Positions 34,089 to 42,679 of a stretch of DNA of 64,000 nucleotides are shown one piece after another. A program made the position numbers and the translations under genes. The stretch is from Paenibacillus tundrae (GTDB taxonomy: Bacteria; Bacillota; Bacilli; Paenibacillales; Paenibacillaceae), in assembly GCF_036884255.1 (NCBI RefSeq), contig NZ_CP145605.1:2232001-2296000 (forward strand), read 5' to 3'. The notes beneath the pieces were generated by a model that was given only the letters and a program-made list of their open reading frames with translations, was not told the DNA's origin and did no database searches. Position 1 is the first letter of the stretch. Every line of letters begins with the position of its first letter.

Positions 34089-34233
34089 TTCTCCCTTCGT
34101 TGCCTACGGAGTTAGCTAAGGGTTCGGTAGAAGGTTCCCTATATTTCCTATGTATAAGAATAATTCACCCAAAATGGTTCCCCCGTTTTCAAACATGAAA
34201 CTCGGCAAATGAATAATTAAGTTTTTGTAACCT
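34089..34233 (-). promoter_or_regulatory. c-di-AMP (ydaO-yuaA type) riboswitch
   Basis: Reading the minus strand, the leader of the NlpC/P60 gene has the ydaO landmarks in order: TTTGCCGAG, then AACGGGGGAACCA, then TTTGGGTGAATT, then AGGGAACCTTCTACCGAAC, then CCCTTAGCTAACTCCGTAGG. Location before a cell-wall hydrolase is the classic setting for this class, which binds c-di-AMP and turns expression off. No antiterminator/terminator pair was resolved by eye, so the off mechanism is not read. The predicted transcript start is near 34233. Confidence 0.85.
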
Positions 34234-34239
34234 TTTGAA

Positions 34240-34268
34240 ACTATATTGCATATATGCGTAAATGTCAA
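34240..34268 (-). promoter_or_regulatory. Promoter of the c-di-AMP riboswitch transcript
   Basis: On the minus strand TTGACA (34268-34263) and TATAGT (34245-34240) are separated by 17 bases; a near-consensus sigma-A promoter. Confidence 0.8.
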
Positions 34269-34480
34269 ACCCATCTTAATACCTTCTTTATCGCCCAATG
34301 TTAACGGAACTATTGATTTTTATGAAGAATAAACACGAAATGACAGCGTAACTAATTACAAAATAGTAATATGTGATTCAAATCCAAACTAGAGTGTATA
34401 CCACTCGAGGTTTGTCATGTGCAGTTTGAACTATTCTGATAGATACAATAATCGCGGAATGTTACAAGATGTTGCATTAA

Positions 34481-34536
34481 TTGACAAAGTTATTTTTTTT
34501 GCATAAGATCGTTCTATCCAATCCACATATTGGATA
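34481..34536 (+). promoter_or_regulatory. Pectate lyase promoter with an operator-like palindrome
   Basis: TTGACA (34481-34486) and TAAGAT (34504-34509) are 17 bases apart. Just downstream is an exact inverted repeat TATCCAAT-CCACAT-ATTGGATA (34515-34536), at the expected transcription start, where a repressor would block. The rest of the roughly 390 bases between the riboswitch promoter and this gene shows no feature. Confidence 0.6.
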
Positions 34537-34661
34537 AAAATATAGTCGTTATAATTTAATTCAAATAAAGGAGTTGGTGGAGAGACGTGTAATTAGAGGG
34601 TGAAAGTAAGTGGAATGAAGAATTGGATGATTTCAATAATAACGGGGAGTGTGTGATCATT

Positions 34662-35618
34662 TTGAATACAAAAACAAAGTTAGTTACATTAGTTCTAGCA
34701 TTTTCAATGGTATTTTCTGCGGTAGGTATGGTCATTCAACCGGTTAGGATTGTATCTGCTGCGGATGCTTCGGGAACAACAGCAAGCATATCCGATATCT
34801 TGAAGAATCAAAGAGCCGATGGAGGCTGGAGAAAAGAATATAAGCAATCCACTGGTGAGTGGGCGAAATCTACGATCGACAATAAAGCTACATACTCAGA
34901 AATTAGAAGACTAGCTAAAGAATTCAAAAAGACAAACGACCCACGTTATTCTGCTGCCGCGATTAAGGGAATTAACTTTTTGCTGAATATGCAGTATTCC
35001 AATGGTGGGTGGCCTCAAGTTTATCAAAGTTCTGGTTATCACAAACATATTACCTACAATGATGATGCGATGATTAATGTAATGTACATGTTGGATGAAG
35101 TTGCGACACGAAAAGGTGACTTCTCCTTTATTGACAGCAACCTTGCCAATCGTAGTAAAAATGCGGTTGCTAAAGGTGTGGATGCGATTTTGAATACACA
35201 GGTAGTTTCAGGTGGCAAGCTCACAGCATGGGGGCAACAGCATGATTCAAGCACACTTAAGCCTGCAGGTGCAAGAATCTATGAAGTACCATCATTAACA
35301 GCTGGAGAGAGTGTAACGATTGTTAAATTCCTGAAAACAAGACCTTCCAACGCCAAAATTACAGCATCCATCAAGGGAGCCGAAGCTTGGTTTAACAAAG
35401 TGAAGATCACCGGTTACCGATATGAAAGAGCGAACGGCGATAGCAAAATTATTGCTGATTCCAAAGCTGCACCAATCTGGGCTCGTTTCTATGAAGTTGG
35501 AACGGATAAACCCATCTTTATCGGTCGTGACGGCATCGTGAAATACAAATTGAGCGATATTGACAAAGAAAGAAGAGGCGGTTATGCATGGTATGGTAAC
35601 TGGCCATCCAAGCTGTAA
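34662..35618 (+). CDS. Secreted pectate lyase, family PL10
   Basis: A secreted enzyme that cleaves polygalacturonate by beta-elimination. The first 33 residues form a signal peptide (NTKTKLVTLVLAFSMVFSAV, cleavage near SAADA). The mature part (about 285 residues) matches PL10: LLNMQYSNGGWPQVYQSSGYHKHITYNDDAM carries the conserved W-P-Q and D-D, followed by RIYEVPSLTAGESV and GYAWYGNWPSKL at the C-terminus. The start is uncertain: TTG 34662 gives the best signal peptide, with GGGGAG 13 bases upstream; GTG 34653 and ATG 34623 are alternatives. It ends with a terminator. Confidence 0.9.
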   Translation: MNTKTKLVTLVLAFSMVFSAVGMVIQPVRIVSAADASGTTASISDILKNQRADGGWRKEYKQSTGEWAKSTIDNKATYSEIRRLAKEFKKTNDPRYSAAAIKGINFLLNMQYSNGGWPQVYQSSGYHKHITYNDDAMINVMYMLDEVATRKGDFSFIDSNLANRSKNAVAKGVDAILNTQVVSGGKLTAWGQQHDSSTLKPAGARIYEVPSLTAGESVTIVKFLKTRPSNAKITASIKGAEAWFNKVKITGYRYERANGDSKIIADSKAAPIWARFYEVGTDKPIFIGRDGIVKYKLSDIDKERRGGYAWYGNWPSKL

Positions 35619-35682
35619 CTTAATTTAGATTCTAAACTGGTACCAATCGTGCCAGATCATATGCCAGCTCCTAAACATGAAG

Positions 35683-35718
35683 CCCGATCCGGAAGTGACT
35701 ATCTGGATCGGGTTTCTT
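35683..35718 (+). terminator. Terminator of the pectate lyase gene
   Basis: CCCGATCC (35683-35690) pairs with GGATCGGG (35705-35712), followed by a short T-rich tail. Confidence 0.75.
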
Positions 35719-35734
35719 CCTGAGCATTTGTATA

Positions 35735-35763
35735 TTGACATGTAGATGCTTGCGTGATATATT
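35735..35763 (+). promoter_or_regulatory. tRNA-Leu promoter
   Basis: TTGACA (35735-35740), 17 bases, TATATT (35758-35763), with a TG extension before the -10 box. Confidence 0.8.
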
Positions 35764-35808
35764 ATTTTTTGTCGCCGAGATACATATATATCACGGAGAT
35801 ATACATAT

Positions 35809-35893
<85 letters not shown>

Positions 35894-35900
35894 TCGAATG

Positions 35901-35946
35901 AAAAGGTTCCCTGTTAGACATTAGTCTATCGGGGAACCTTTTTTTG
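35901..35946 (+). terminator. Terminator of the tRNA-Leu gene
   Basis: AAAAGGTTCCC (35901-35911) pairs with GGGAACCTTTTT (from 35932), T7 tail. Confidence 0.9.
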
Positions 35947-36052
35947 AACTCATATGGGGGATCTCACAGCTTGTCCATCCATTGTCGGTTACAACGACCT
36001 ACGACTAATCACAGGCTTGGGCAATTTTTTGCCAATTATATTACTACACGTA

Positions 36053-37729
36053 TTATGATGCTGTAACTGTAATGTTATCGATATTAGGCCCTTCTGTACC
36101 TGTTGTTACAACTCTGATGGTATTCGTTCCAGAATTCATGGGTACCTGAATGGTTTTCTCGCCCCATGTCGACCAGCTTCCTGTTGCTGAAAAAGAGGTA
36201 TTGCTGATCACTTTGTTTCCGTTAACGTACACATCGAGGTTACGCGTGCCACTCTCTAATGCATAACGAAACTTTACGTTTTTGGTACCACTTGTCGCAT
36301 TGTTAATATTATTCCATTGAATGGCAGAGTTCGTTAGTGCATTGAAATTAACATACCCCGAGCCGGTGTAACCTGGGTAGATTGTCTCAACTACAGCATC
36401 AGTTAGGGTAGTTCCTGTTTCAGCTTCATACGTTGTACCACTTGTGTTACCACTTCCTGGCCCAGTGATATTCGCTACAAATGTGGTTACACTTTGAGCA
36501 GGAAGCTGTGCAGTAAATGCGCCGTTAGACACATTGATCGGTGCTCCACTTGCTAGGTTACGGCTGCTATCCGTTACCCATGAGGATACAGTAGAGGCGT
36601 TACCATTTTGCAGGACAAATCGCTGACTGGTTGCAGAAGTTCCTTTGTTAATTGCGACGACGACAACCTTGTTATCTCCTTTGTAGGCAGACACAAACGT
36701 ATTGGTATCTGGGTTTTTCGTTGCATCCACTCGCAGATAGCCTGGACGTACGAATTTGGAGAAATGAGCCATATTATAACCGCGTTTGCTAATCGTGCCA
36801 TCCTCTTTCATCGGTCCGTACTGTCTACGGATGTACCACCATACATAGGCTTGAAAATCTGCTTCTACCATTGCATTGTGCATGTGATGGGAGACTTCCA
36901 ATGCTTCTGGCCAGCGGTCTGCAGAATTGTTATCACTGTTTGGATAATAAACTTCGGTCATCCACAGTTCTTTGCCTGCACCTTTTTGCTTGAAGAGTGG
37001 GTATGCAAAGTTATTGACTTGAGTACCGTACAAATGTGCTCCTAGAATGTCCATATTCGCGAGCGCTTGTGGATCATTGAGAATCGGGTCAGATATGTTT
37101 TTTAGGTATTGGAAGGATTCAGGCGCCATCACTTTGGTGTTCTGGATCGATCCTGCATTTTCTTTCATGAAGCGAAGGATCTCCTGTGGTGTCCACCAGG
37201 TCCAATCGTGAGCGTAATCTGGTTCATTTTGAACGGAAATGGCATACAAGTTTACGCCGTTATCTTTCATGTACGTAACGAAGTCATTCAGGTGCTGAGC
37301 GTAAGCAGCATATTTGTCATATCTCAGACGTTTAGCATTCGTATCGCCATTCCGGTTGAACGTCTCGACCATGTCACTTGGAGGATTCCATGGGGAGGCG
37401 AACACTAGAGCTCCTTGTTCAATCGCTCTTTTGGCTGTATCTACTTCCTTAGACCAGTTACTTCGATTAGGATCGACACTGATTCTTAAGATGGAGAAGC
37501 CTAACTGGTTTTGCCCGTTGCCAAAGGCTGTATCACGTTGAGCTGGCGTCAAGTCACCGATCCAAACCGGGTGATTAATTCCTCCGAAGCCCTTGATGAG
37601 CTGCTTCTCCGAGGATAAATTAATGGTAGCATCACTTGCTGCCGAAGCTTGTGTGGGTGTTAACATCAGTGGCAGAGCCGTTAAGCAGGCGAGTAAAACG
37701 TTAAAGGTTTTTTTGAATTTAAATTTCAC
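36053..37729 (-). CDS. xynC: Secreted glucuronoxylanase, GH30 (XynC-like) with C-terminal CBM
   Basis: A 558-residue secreted xylanase. A signal peptide covers about 30 residues (TFNVLLACLTALPLMLT, cleavage near ASA). The GH30 catalytic domain (about 33-420) has the acid/base E169 in SVQNEPDY and the nucleophile E259 in WMTEVYY; the arginine/aromatic pattern fits subfamily 8, which cuts next to glucuronic acid side groups. Residues from about 433 form a CBM6/35-like beta-sandwich (YEAETGTTLTDAVVE). The start is GTG 37729, nine bases after GAGGAGG; the ATG at 37738 directly abuts that site. The leader holds a cre-like site, a STAB-SD-like element and an operator-like palindrome. Confidence 0.92.
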   Translation of the reverse strand: MKFKFKKTFNVLLACLTALPLMLTPTQASAASDATINLSSEKQLIKGFGGINHPVWIGDLTPAQRDTAFGNGQNQLGFSILRISVDPNRSNWSKEVDTAKRAIEQGALVFASPWNPPSDMVETFNRNGDTNAKRLRYDKYAAYAQHLNDFVTYMKDNGVNLYAISVQNEPDYAHDWTWWTPQEILRFMKENAGSIQNTKVMAPESFQYLKNISDPILNDPQALANMDILGAHLYGTQVNNFAYPLFKQKGAGKELWMTEVYYPNSDNNSADRWPEALEVSHHMHNAMVEADFQAYVWWYIRRQYGPMKEDGTISKRGYNMAHFSKFVRPGYLRVDATKNPDTNTFVSAYKGDNKVVVVAINKGTSATSQRFVLQNGNASTVSSWVTDSSRNLASGAPINVSNGAFTAQLPAQSVTTFVANITGPGSGNTSGTTYEAETGTTLTDAVVETIYPGYTGSGYVNFNALTNSAIQWNNINNATSGTKNVKFRYALESGTRNLDVYVNGNKVISNTSFSATGSWSTWGEKTIQVPMNSGTNTIRVVTTGTEGPNIDNITVTAS

Positions 37730-37804
37730 TGCGATCATCCTCCTCGAAATGGTTATCCTGAGAACTGCTAAACCAATGAAATCTTAATTTTGCTTAGATT
37801 CAGT

Positions 37805-37919
37805 TGTAAGCCCTTACATAACCTCCTTTCGAAAATAAAAGGAAAGAAAATCAATTTATTCTTTCTTTTGTTTATTTTAATAAAATATTGTTGAACTGAA
37901 TACCTGACAAATTTCAGGT
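37805..37919 (-). promoter_or_regulatory. xynC promoter, cre-like site, STAB-SD-like element and operator
   Basis: On the minus strand TTGTCA (37910-37905), 17 bases, TATTTT (37887-37882). An 18-base palindrome ACCTGA-CAAATT-TCAGGT (37902-37919) overlaps the -35. In the leader, GAAAGGAGG (37830-37822) equals the STAB-SD motif known from cry3A leaders and is followed at once by ATG-TAA (37819-37814). A cre-like palindrome TGTAAGCCCTTACA (37805-37818), one mismatch from TGWAANCGNTNWCA, overlaps it. Together these suggest a carbon-repressed transcript with a long stabilised leader. Confidence 0.6.
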
Positions 37920-38076
37920 CTTTTACTAATTTATCTCAAATTATCGGGAATCGATGACATTTTTTATCCCTATTCAGAAGTTACAAATTTTCCTTTAGTT
38001 ACGTCAAACCGTTTTTTACATAGAACTCCCTACAATATCAAACAATGAGAACAAAGATCTAAGGGAGGGAATCAAC

Positions 38077-39000
38077 ATGGAAAAGAAAGTGAGTAGCAAG
38101 TGGTATACACGGTTAGTGGGGGGCTTCGTTCTTTTACTACTTGTTAACGTGGGATGTATGGCAGGTGGAGAGATAACGGTGGCATCTCAGGTGCCAAAAG
38201 AAGCGGATACAGTCAATGCTTACGCACTGTCGAATCGTGATCGGATGCATGTGGCAGCTCAACCTAAACAATCCGTAACCCCTCATAACCGTATGGCAAT
38301 TATCATTGATGATGTAGGTAATGACATGAAGGGTACAGCAGAAATCTTGGCGATGCCAGTCAAGCTGACCGTTGCGGTCATGCCCTTTCTGCCAACAACT
38401 CAAAAAGATGCCGCTGCGGCACATGAAAAGGGAATGGATGTGATTGTACACATGCCTATGGAGCCGAAGAAAGGAAAACCGGAGTGGCTGGGCCCTGGAG
38501 CAATTACGTCCAATCTAACAGATGAGGAAGTTCGTGAACGGGTGGAAAAAGCAATTGATGATGTCCCGTATGCCATTGGCATGAACAATCATATGGGTTC
38601 TAAGATTACTTCGGACAAACGGATCATGTCGATTGTGTTGGACGTATGCCGAGAGCGAGGTCTCTTTTTTGTAGACAGTCGAACCAATTTTCGCTCGGTA
38701 GTAGGTGAACTGGCAGCGTCCAAAAATATGCCACCTGTCGGTAATGACATCTTCTTAGACGACCAGAACTCTAAGCCGCACATTCGCAAGCAAATGGAAC
38801 TGGCCGCTAAGCGTGCCGTGGATAAGAAAAGCTGTGTAGTCATCGGTCATGTGGGTCACACGGGACTTAACACATCTGCTGTTCTTCGTGAAACCGTCAC
38901 CCAACTACAGGGACAGATTGAATTTGTAGGTATTGGTGATCTGGTGCGAGAGGTGTGGGATTGGCATATTGCGCCTACACTACCGACAGGTAATAAATAA
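38077..39000 (+). CDS. Divergent polysaccharide deacetylase family protein
   Basis: A 307-residue secreted or membrane-anchored protein. A hydrophobic N-terminal segment (residues 10-30, VGGFVLLLLVNVGCMAGG) is a signal peptide; the cysteine is in a poor lipobox, so lipid modification is doubtful. The NodB-like barrel carries AIIIDDVGNDMKG (the D-D motif), HMPMEPKKGKPEWLGPGAI, MNNHMGSKITSDKR, FVDSRT and GHVGHTGLN, all typical of the YibQ-like divergent deacetylases. Its substrate is not known. The last 26 bases overlap the convergent amidase gene. Confidence 0.9.
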   Translation: MEKKVSSKWYTRLVGGFVLLLLVNVGCMAGGEITVASQVPKEADTVNAYALSNRDRMHVAAQPKQSVTPHNRMAIIIDDVGNDMKGTAEILAMPVKLTVAVMPFLPTTQKDAAAAHEKGMDVIVHMPMEPKKGKPEWLGPGAITSNLTDEEVRERVEKAIDDVPYAIGMNNHMGSKITSDKRIMSIVLDVCRERGLFFVDSRTNFRSVVGELAASKNMPPVGNDIFLDDQNSKPHIRKQMELAAKRAVDKKSCVVIGHVGHTGLNTSAVLRETVTQLQGQIEFVGIGDLVREVWDWHIAPTLPTGNK

Positions 39001-39751
39001 TGCCGTTTGCGATGGATTCAGCAATGCGCTTTTGCTCGGCAGGATCACTTATTTTGGCTCGGTCTGCTGCATTACTCAGAAATCCAGTTTCTACAATGAC
39101 GGCAGGGTGCTTCACATAATTCAACAGGTAAAAGGGTTTACCCCACACAACTTGCCGTTTAGTTCCATATAAGTCATTCATGGCATCTTGAATTGATTGT
39201 GCTAAGAGGTAGCTTCTACCTTCTTTTTGGTGCAGTACCACCGGACCGTGTGTTGCAGCTCTTGAACTCCAATTGGCATGGATACTGACAACGATATCCG
39301 TGCTGACTTCTTCGCTGAGACTTTTGCGTTGTGCTAAATCTCTGCGATGCCGGGAGCGACTGTTAAGCCAGCGGTTATCATCGCTGAGCGCATAATCACC
39401 AAGTCGGTTAATGATGACGGCATATCCTTTGCTGCGCAAGAGAAGATAAACCTTTTGACTTATAGCTAGGTTAATGTCCTTCTCCAGCACACCTTGTGCT
39501 GACGTTCCTCCATCGACTCCTCCATGTCCTACATCAATTAGGATTACGGGAGCTGCGAAGGCATGATGGCTGGAGCGATAAGCTTCACCGTCGGTTATTG
39601 GTAACATGGATGGACTGTTCGTTGATGGTTTAGCTTGGATGGGGGCAACAGATCCAACTGGTTGGATTGCCTGTCCCTGAACAAGTGGAAGAACCGGAAG
39701 ACATAACAAGCTAACTAGCAAAGCGGTCGAAGCAACCAGCAGCTTATACAT
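38975..39751 (-). CDS. N-acetylmuramoyl-L-alanine amidase (Amidase_3)
   Basis: A 258-residue exported zinc amidase that cuts the bond between muramic acid and the peptide stem. A signal anchor (residues 4-24) and a Pro/Ser-rich stretch precede the catalytic domain (about 70-258). Zinc ligands are seen in ILIDVGHGGVDGG (His), KDINLAISQKVY (Glu) and VSIHANWSS (His), with the catalytic glutamate in AVIVETGFLSNAADRA. It is like CwlD/AmiC, but lacks binding modules. The 3' end overlaps the convergent deacetylase gene by 26 bases, an odd tight arrangement. Ordinary RBS before the ATG. Confidence 0.92.
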   Translation of the reverse strand: MYKLLVASTALLVSLLCLPVLPLVQGQAIQPVGSVAPIQAKPSTNSPSMLPITDGEAYRSSHHAFAAPVILIDVGHGGVDGGTSAQGVLEKDINLAISQKVYLLLRSKGYAVIINRLGDYALSDDNRWLNSRSRHRRDLAQRKSLSEEVSTDIVVSIHANWSSRAATHGPVVLHQKEGRSYLLAQSIQDAMNDLYGTKRQVVWGKPFYLLNYVKHPAVIVETGFLSNAADRAKISDPAEQKRIAESIANGIIYYLSVV

Positions 39752-39945
39752 GGGACATACACTCCTTCATGATCTTGGTGTTTGGTGTATATTAGGGATT
39801 CGATGGATAGCTTTGGCATTAGACTGTGCATTCTGCCGATTTTCATACACGTGGCTCACAAAAAAATGTTTAACGAGAACACTTCCTGCACACAATAGAA
39901 CTATCGTAAGCTTCGTCAAATGATGGAGCCAGGGAGGCAGAGGGT

Positions 39946-40164
39946 ATGGCCAAAAGTGATGAATTGGTAAAATATATAACGCAACGTGTGGTGCATTATA
40001 TTGATACTCCGAAGGATGAGCGGAAGGGGCGTACCAAACAGAAGGAACCATGGGCCATGAAATGGTTTGGCATGATTCCGTTTGCCGTGTCGCTGTGGGT
40101 TGGCAAGAAGGGAAAATCTGTGGAATCGAACTCGAGGACACGAAGCTCTTCAGACAAGGAATAG
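39946..40164 (+). CDS. yqzE: YqzE family protein
   Basis: A 72-residue protein. MAKSDELVKYITQRVVHYIDTPKDERK is the YqzE signature (short basic helix with Y-x-D-T-P-K-x-x-R). A hydrophobic stretch (WFGMIPFAVSLWVG) lies near residues 40-55. In Bacillus yqzE lies downstream of the competence comG operon; no comG gene is near here. GGGAGGCAGAGGGT precedes the ATG. A terminator follows. Confidence 0.85.
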   Translation: MAKSDELVKYITQRVVHYIDTPKDERKGRTKQKEPWAMKWFGMIPFAVSLWVGKKGKSVESNSRTRSSSDKE

Positions 40165-40223
40165 ATGGACGGGAGCGGTTACCTTACTGAAGATCGATCA
40201 TTGAATAAACGATGTCTGTATAC

Positions 40224-40268
40224 AAAATAGACGCACTTCCTGTATGGTCAGGAAAAGGCGTCTATTTT
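40224..40268. terminator. Terminator after yqzE
   Basis: AAAATAGACGC (40224-40234) pairs with GCGTCTATTTT (40258-40268), with an inner CCTG/CAGG helix. Confidence 0.88.
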
Positions 40269-40293
40269 TGCATGAAACTCGTAATCTATCATT

Positions 40294-41298
40294 TCAGGGG
40301 TTAGCGACATAGAATTGTCCGTCTTCCAATAGAGTATCCAATGGTACGAATCGTTGCGTGGAAGTATGTCCACCAATCGCTACATAGAGAACTGATTGTG
40401 ATTCAGCTTTGTTATGCCACAACTGATAACCACTAATGGGTAAAGGGCCACCGTAAAAAATATTTCGATCATTCGCTGAATAAACAATTCCAAGCTCCTT
40501 ATGAAGCTGAATCCAGTCTTGCACACGGGTGAGCTTCACTGGTTTGGAGGTGATCCATAACAGGTTGTCCATTGGGTTAAAGGTAGGTCGCATATGAATA
40601 GAATCGACAAGCCAGGATGAGGTCGCGGAAGCTACGGTATCTATGATGACCATTGGTTTGGAAGTCGTCTCGATCTGTCTCAAAGTCTCTGAGGGTAAAA
40701 GGTCACCATTAGTGGCATCGATATAAAGAGCTTCTTGGTTCGGTCGTTCTACCTTCCAGTAAGCAAGTAGAGGAAGAGCATAACGAAGCCCGAGCTCTCC
40801 TCCATCAGCATGTATCATCGTAAGGCTGAGGTGTTGTCGTTCTAACGCATGGCTTAGCAGCTCGCGATCATAGGGTGACTGTTCTCCTGATCCGTATTCG
40901 CTAAGCTTCAATTGTCCCTGATCTGTGGCAGAAATAATCATATACCCCATTAATTTCTCTTCAAAAGTAGCTTGCACGAGCCAGCTATGTGTACCTGGCC
41001 CAAGTGGCGTAAAGTTGAGTTCAGCCTTCTTCCAGTTGAACTCCCCATCTACTGAACCAAGCGCAAGAGCGTGCTCATGAGCAAACTGTTGTACAGCAAT
41101 AGGAGCTAGCTTGTCATGCTGGAGAGCAGTGATGTCGTCTTCGAGATCAGTTAATGACATGGGAGCAAGCGAAGGAGTGCTTCGACCTTCGGCACTTGCA
41201 GTCGACCAGAAAGTAGATAAGGCTGCACAACTGAGTACAGCTAGAGTGATCAAGGTTATACGTTGTAGTAAGATCCGTTGCGTAACGGTTCGTTCCAA
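40294..41298 (-). CDS. Exported hypothetical protein (334 aa)
   Basis: A 334-residue protein with an N-terminal signal sequence (residues 12-36, LITLAVLSCAALSTFWSTAS, cleavage near ASA). The mature part is all beta plus helices, with a segment (ALYIDATNGDLLPSETL) like a PepSY domain end and an aromatic-rich C-terminus. I do not recognise the family. The gene is minus strand, after the terminator of yqhG, and is convergent with yqzE. ATG is the start, with AAGGTGTT-like sequence upstream. Confidence 0.6.
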   Translation of the reverse strand: MERTVTQRILLQRITLITLAVLSCAALSTFWSTASAEGRSTPSLAPMSLTDLEDDITALQHDKLAPIAVQQFAHEHALALGSVDGEFNWKKAELNFTPLGPGTHSWLVQATFEEKLMGYMIISATDQGQLKLSEYGSGEQSPYDRELLSHALERQHLSLTMIHADGGELGLRYALPLLAYWKVERPNQEALYIDATNGDLLPSETLRQIETTSKPMVIIDTVASATSSWLVDSIHMRPTFNPMDNLLWITSKPVKLTRVQDWIQLHKELGIVYSANDRNIFYGGPLPISGYQLWHNKAESQSVLYVAIGGHTSTQRFVPLDTLLEDGQFYVANP

Positions 41299-41436
41299 AT
41301 AAACACCTTCTTCTTCGAGATACGCTGAATGAAAAGTATCTACGAGTATTGGTTGCGCATGCGACGCTAATATTCATTCTAGGGGACGAGTTATGCAAAG
41401 GTTGCTGTAACCTGTCGGGCAACTGCTTATGAATAA

Positions 41437-41473
41437 ACACTACTTTTGCCAGCATTTGCAGGAAAAGTAGTGT
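41437..41473 (-). terminator. Terminator of the yqhH-yqhG operon
   Basis: ACACTACTTTT (41437-41447) and AAAAGTAGTGT (41463-41473) form a perfect 11-bp stem; T-rich beyond on the minus strand. Confidence 0.85.
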
Positions 41474-41479
41474 CTTCGT

Positions 41480-42676
41480 CTATCTTAAGTGAAACATGCC
41501 GCTGCTAATAGCGGTCACCTTCACTTTGGGTTCATATTGCCAGATCATTTCAGTTCGGCGTGTCTCATATTGCAGTTTCATCGCCTCACGGTCAATGACC
41601 GCCTGTTTGGCTTTTTCTTGCTCCGGATCTGCCTCAGTTTCTAACGGAGCAGCTGGCTCTGCTGCCTGCTCTACATCCTCACGAATACGATGGTTCGCCC
41701 CCGCATAATCGGTTGTTACATTTGTTCGTAAAGGGAAAGGTTCGGGCGTTGAAACGGCACGTTGATTGTCAGAGTCAGTTGTGCTCGTAGTTTCTATCTC
41801 AGGCATCTCCTCGCGCAACACAGCTTCATAATACGTATCTACAACGTCAAGCTCCAGTGCAAGCCGTTCTTTGGCTTTTTCTGCCCAGCCGTAATCAAGC
41901 TCAAGCAAACGGTTCGTGAGATGGGACTCTAACGCTGCTCCGGCAGTAGATAATGAAATTTTGGCCGCCTGCGCATGCATATTCTCTGCCAATCGCGGGC
42001 TAAGATCGCGCCGGTTAAGCTTTGCCCCGAATTGTTCAATGATCTCACCGGAGCGAAGAGAGATGCCGAGAAAATGAAGTTCCTCCCGTTTCAGATCACA
42101 GGCGAATTCCACCTTGAAGCAAACGCCTAGCCAAGGCTCATAAACGGCCGGCGCTGTCGCTCGCAATTGTCGTTTGGCCGCTTGTTCGAACAGATTAACA
42201 AAAGCCCCGCCCTCACGTGCCGCATCAAAAATTTGCTGAAGTCGGCGGCTGCCATAAACGACGTCTTCACGCAAAATCCGTCCTGGTCCCAATTGCGGTA
42301 AAGACGGCGTTATGCCAAAGTAACGTCCTAGAATGGTTTCTTTTGCAGGTTCAGCACCAGGGATGCTGGTACTGGTTCCGCCACTGGCTGCACCAGATCC
42401 ATTCGAAGAGCTCGCCTGTGCTGCTGTGGCTTCCGCTGCCTCAATGGCTTGCTTATAAGCTTCCGGATCAAATACAAACGTAAATGACATGGTTTCTGCT
42501 GGTGCGCCAGTGCGCTCCACAAATCCCCAATAGTACGGTCGATTCGTCAGCGCTTTATCAGCCTCGGGTGAGAGTTTAACCGTCACATGGGCGGGAGAGC
42601 GTTCTATGATCTGACAATCCAAGGCTTCGAGATAGGTAAGTACATAAGCCTGAATCTCGTGGGGTGACATGGTCAT
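41480..42676 (-). CDS. yqhG: YqhG family protein
   Basis: A 398-residue cytoplasmic protein of the YqhG family, found next to yqhH in many Bacillales. The core (about residues 1-70 and 110-280) has PYYWGFVERTGAPAETMSF and GRYFGITPSLPQLGPGRILR. Two low-complexity insertions (Ser/Gly-rich near 85-105, Glu/Ala/Pro-rich near 300-370) make it much longer than the roughly 260-residue Bacillus protein. Function unknown; conserved pairing with the SNF2-like helicase suggests a partner. It lies three bases after yqhH, and the ATG follows GGAGGAGG. Confidence 0.85.
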   Translation of the reverse strand: MTMSPHEIQAYVLTYLEALDCQIIERSPAHVTVKLSPEADKALTNRPYYWGFVERTGAPAETMSFTFVFDPEAYKQAIEAAEATAAQASSSNGSGAASGGTSTSIPGAEPAKETILGRYFGITPSLPQLGPGRILREDVVYGSRRLQQIFDAAREGGAFVNLFEQAAKRQLRATAPAVYEPWLGVCFKVEFACDLKREELHFLGISLRSGEIIEQFGAKLNRRDLSPRLAENMHAQAAKISLSTAGAALESHLTNRLLELDYGWAEKAKERLALELDVVDTYYEAVLREEMPEIETTSTTDSDNQRAVSTPEPFPLRTNVTTDYAGANHRIREDVEQAAEPAAPLETEADPEQEKAKQAVIDREAMKLQYETRRTEMIWQYEPKVKVTAISSGMFHLR

Positions 42677-42679
42677 AGG

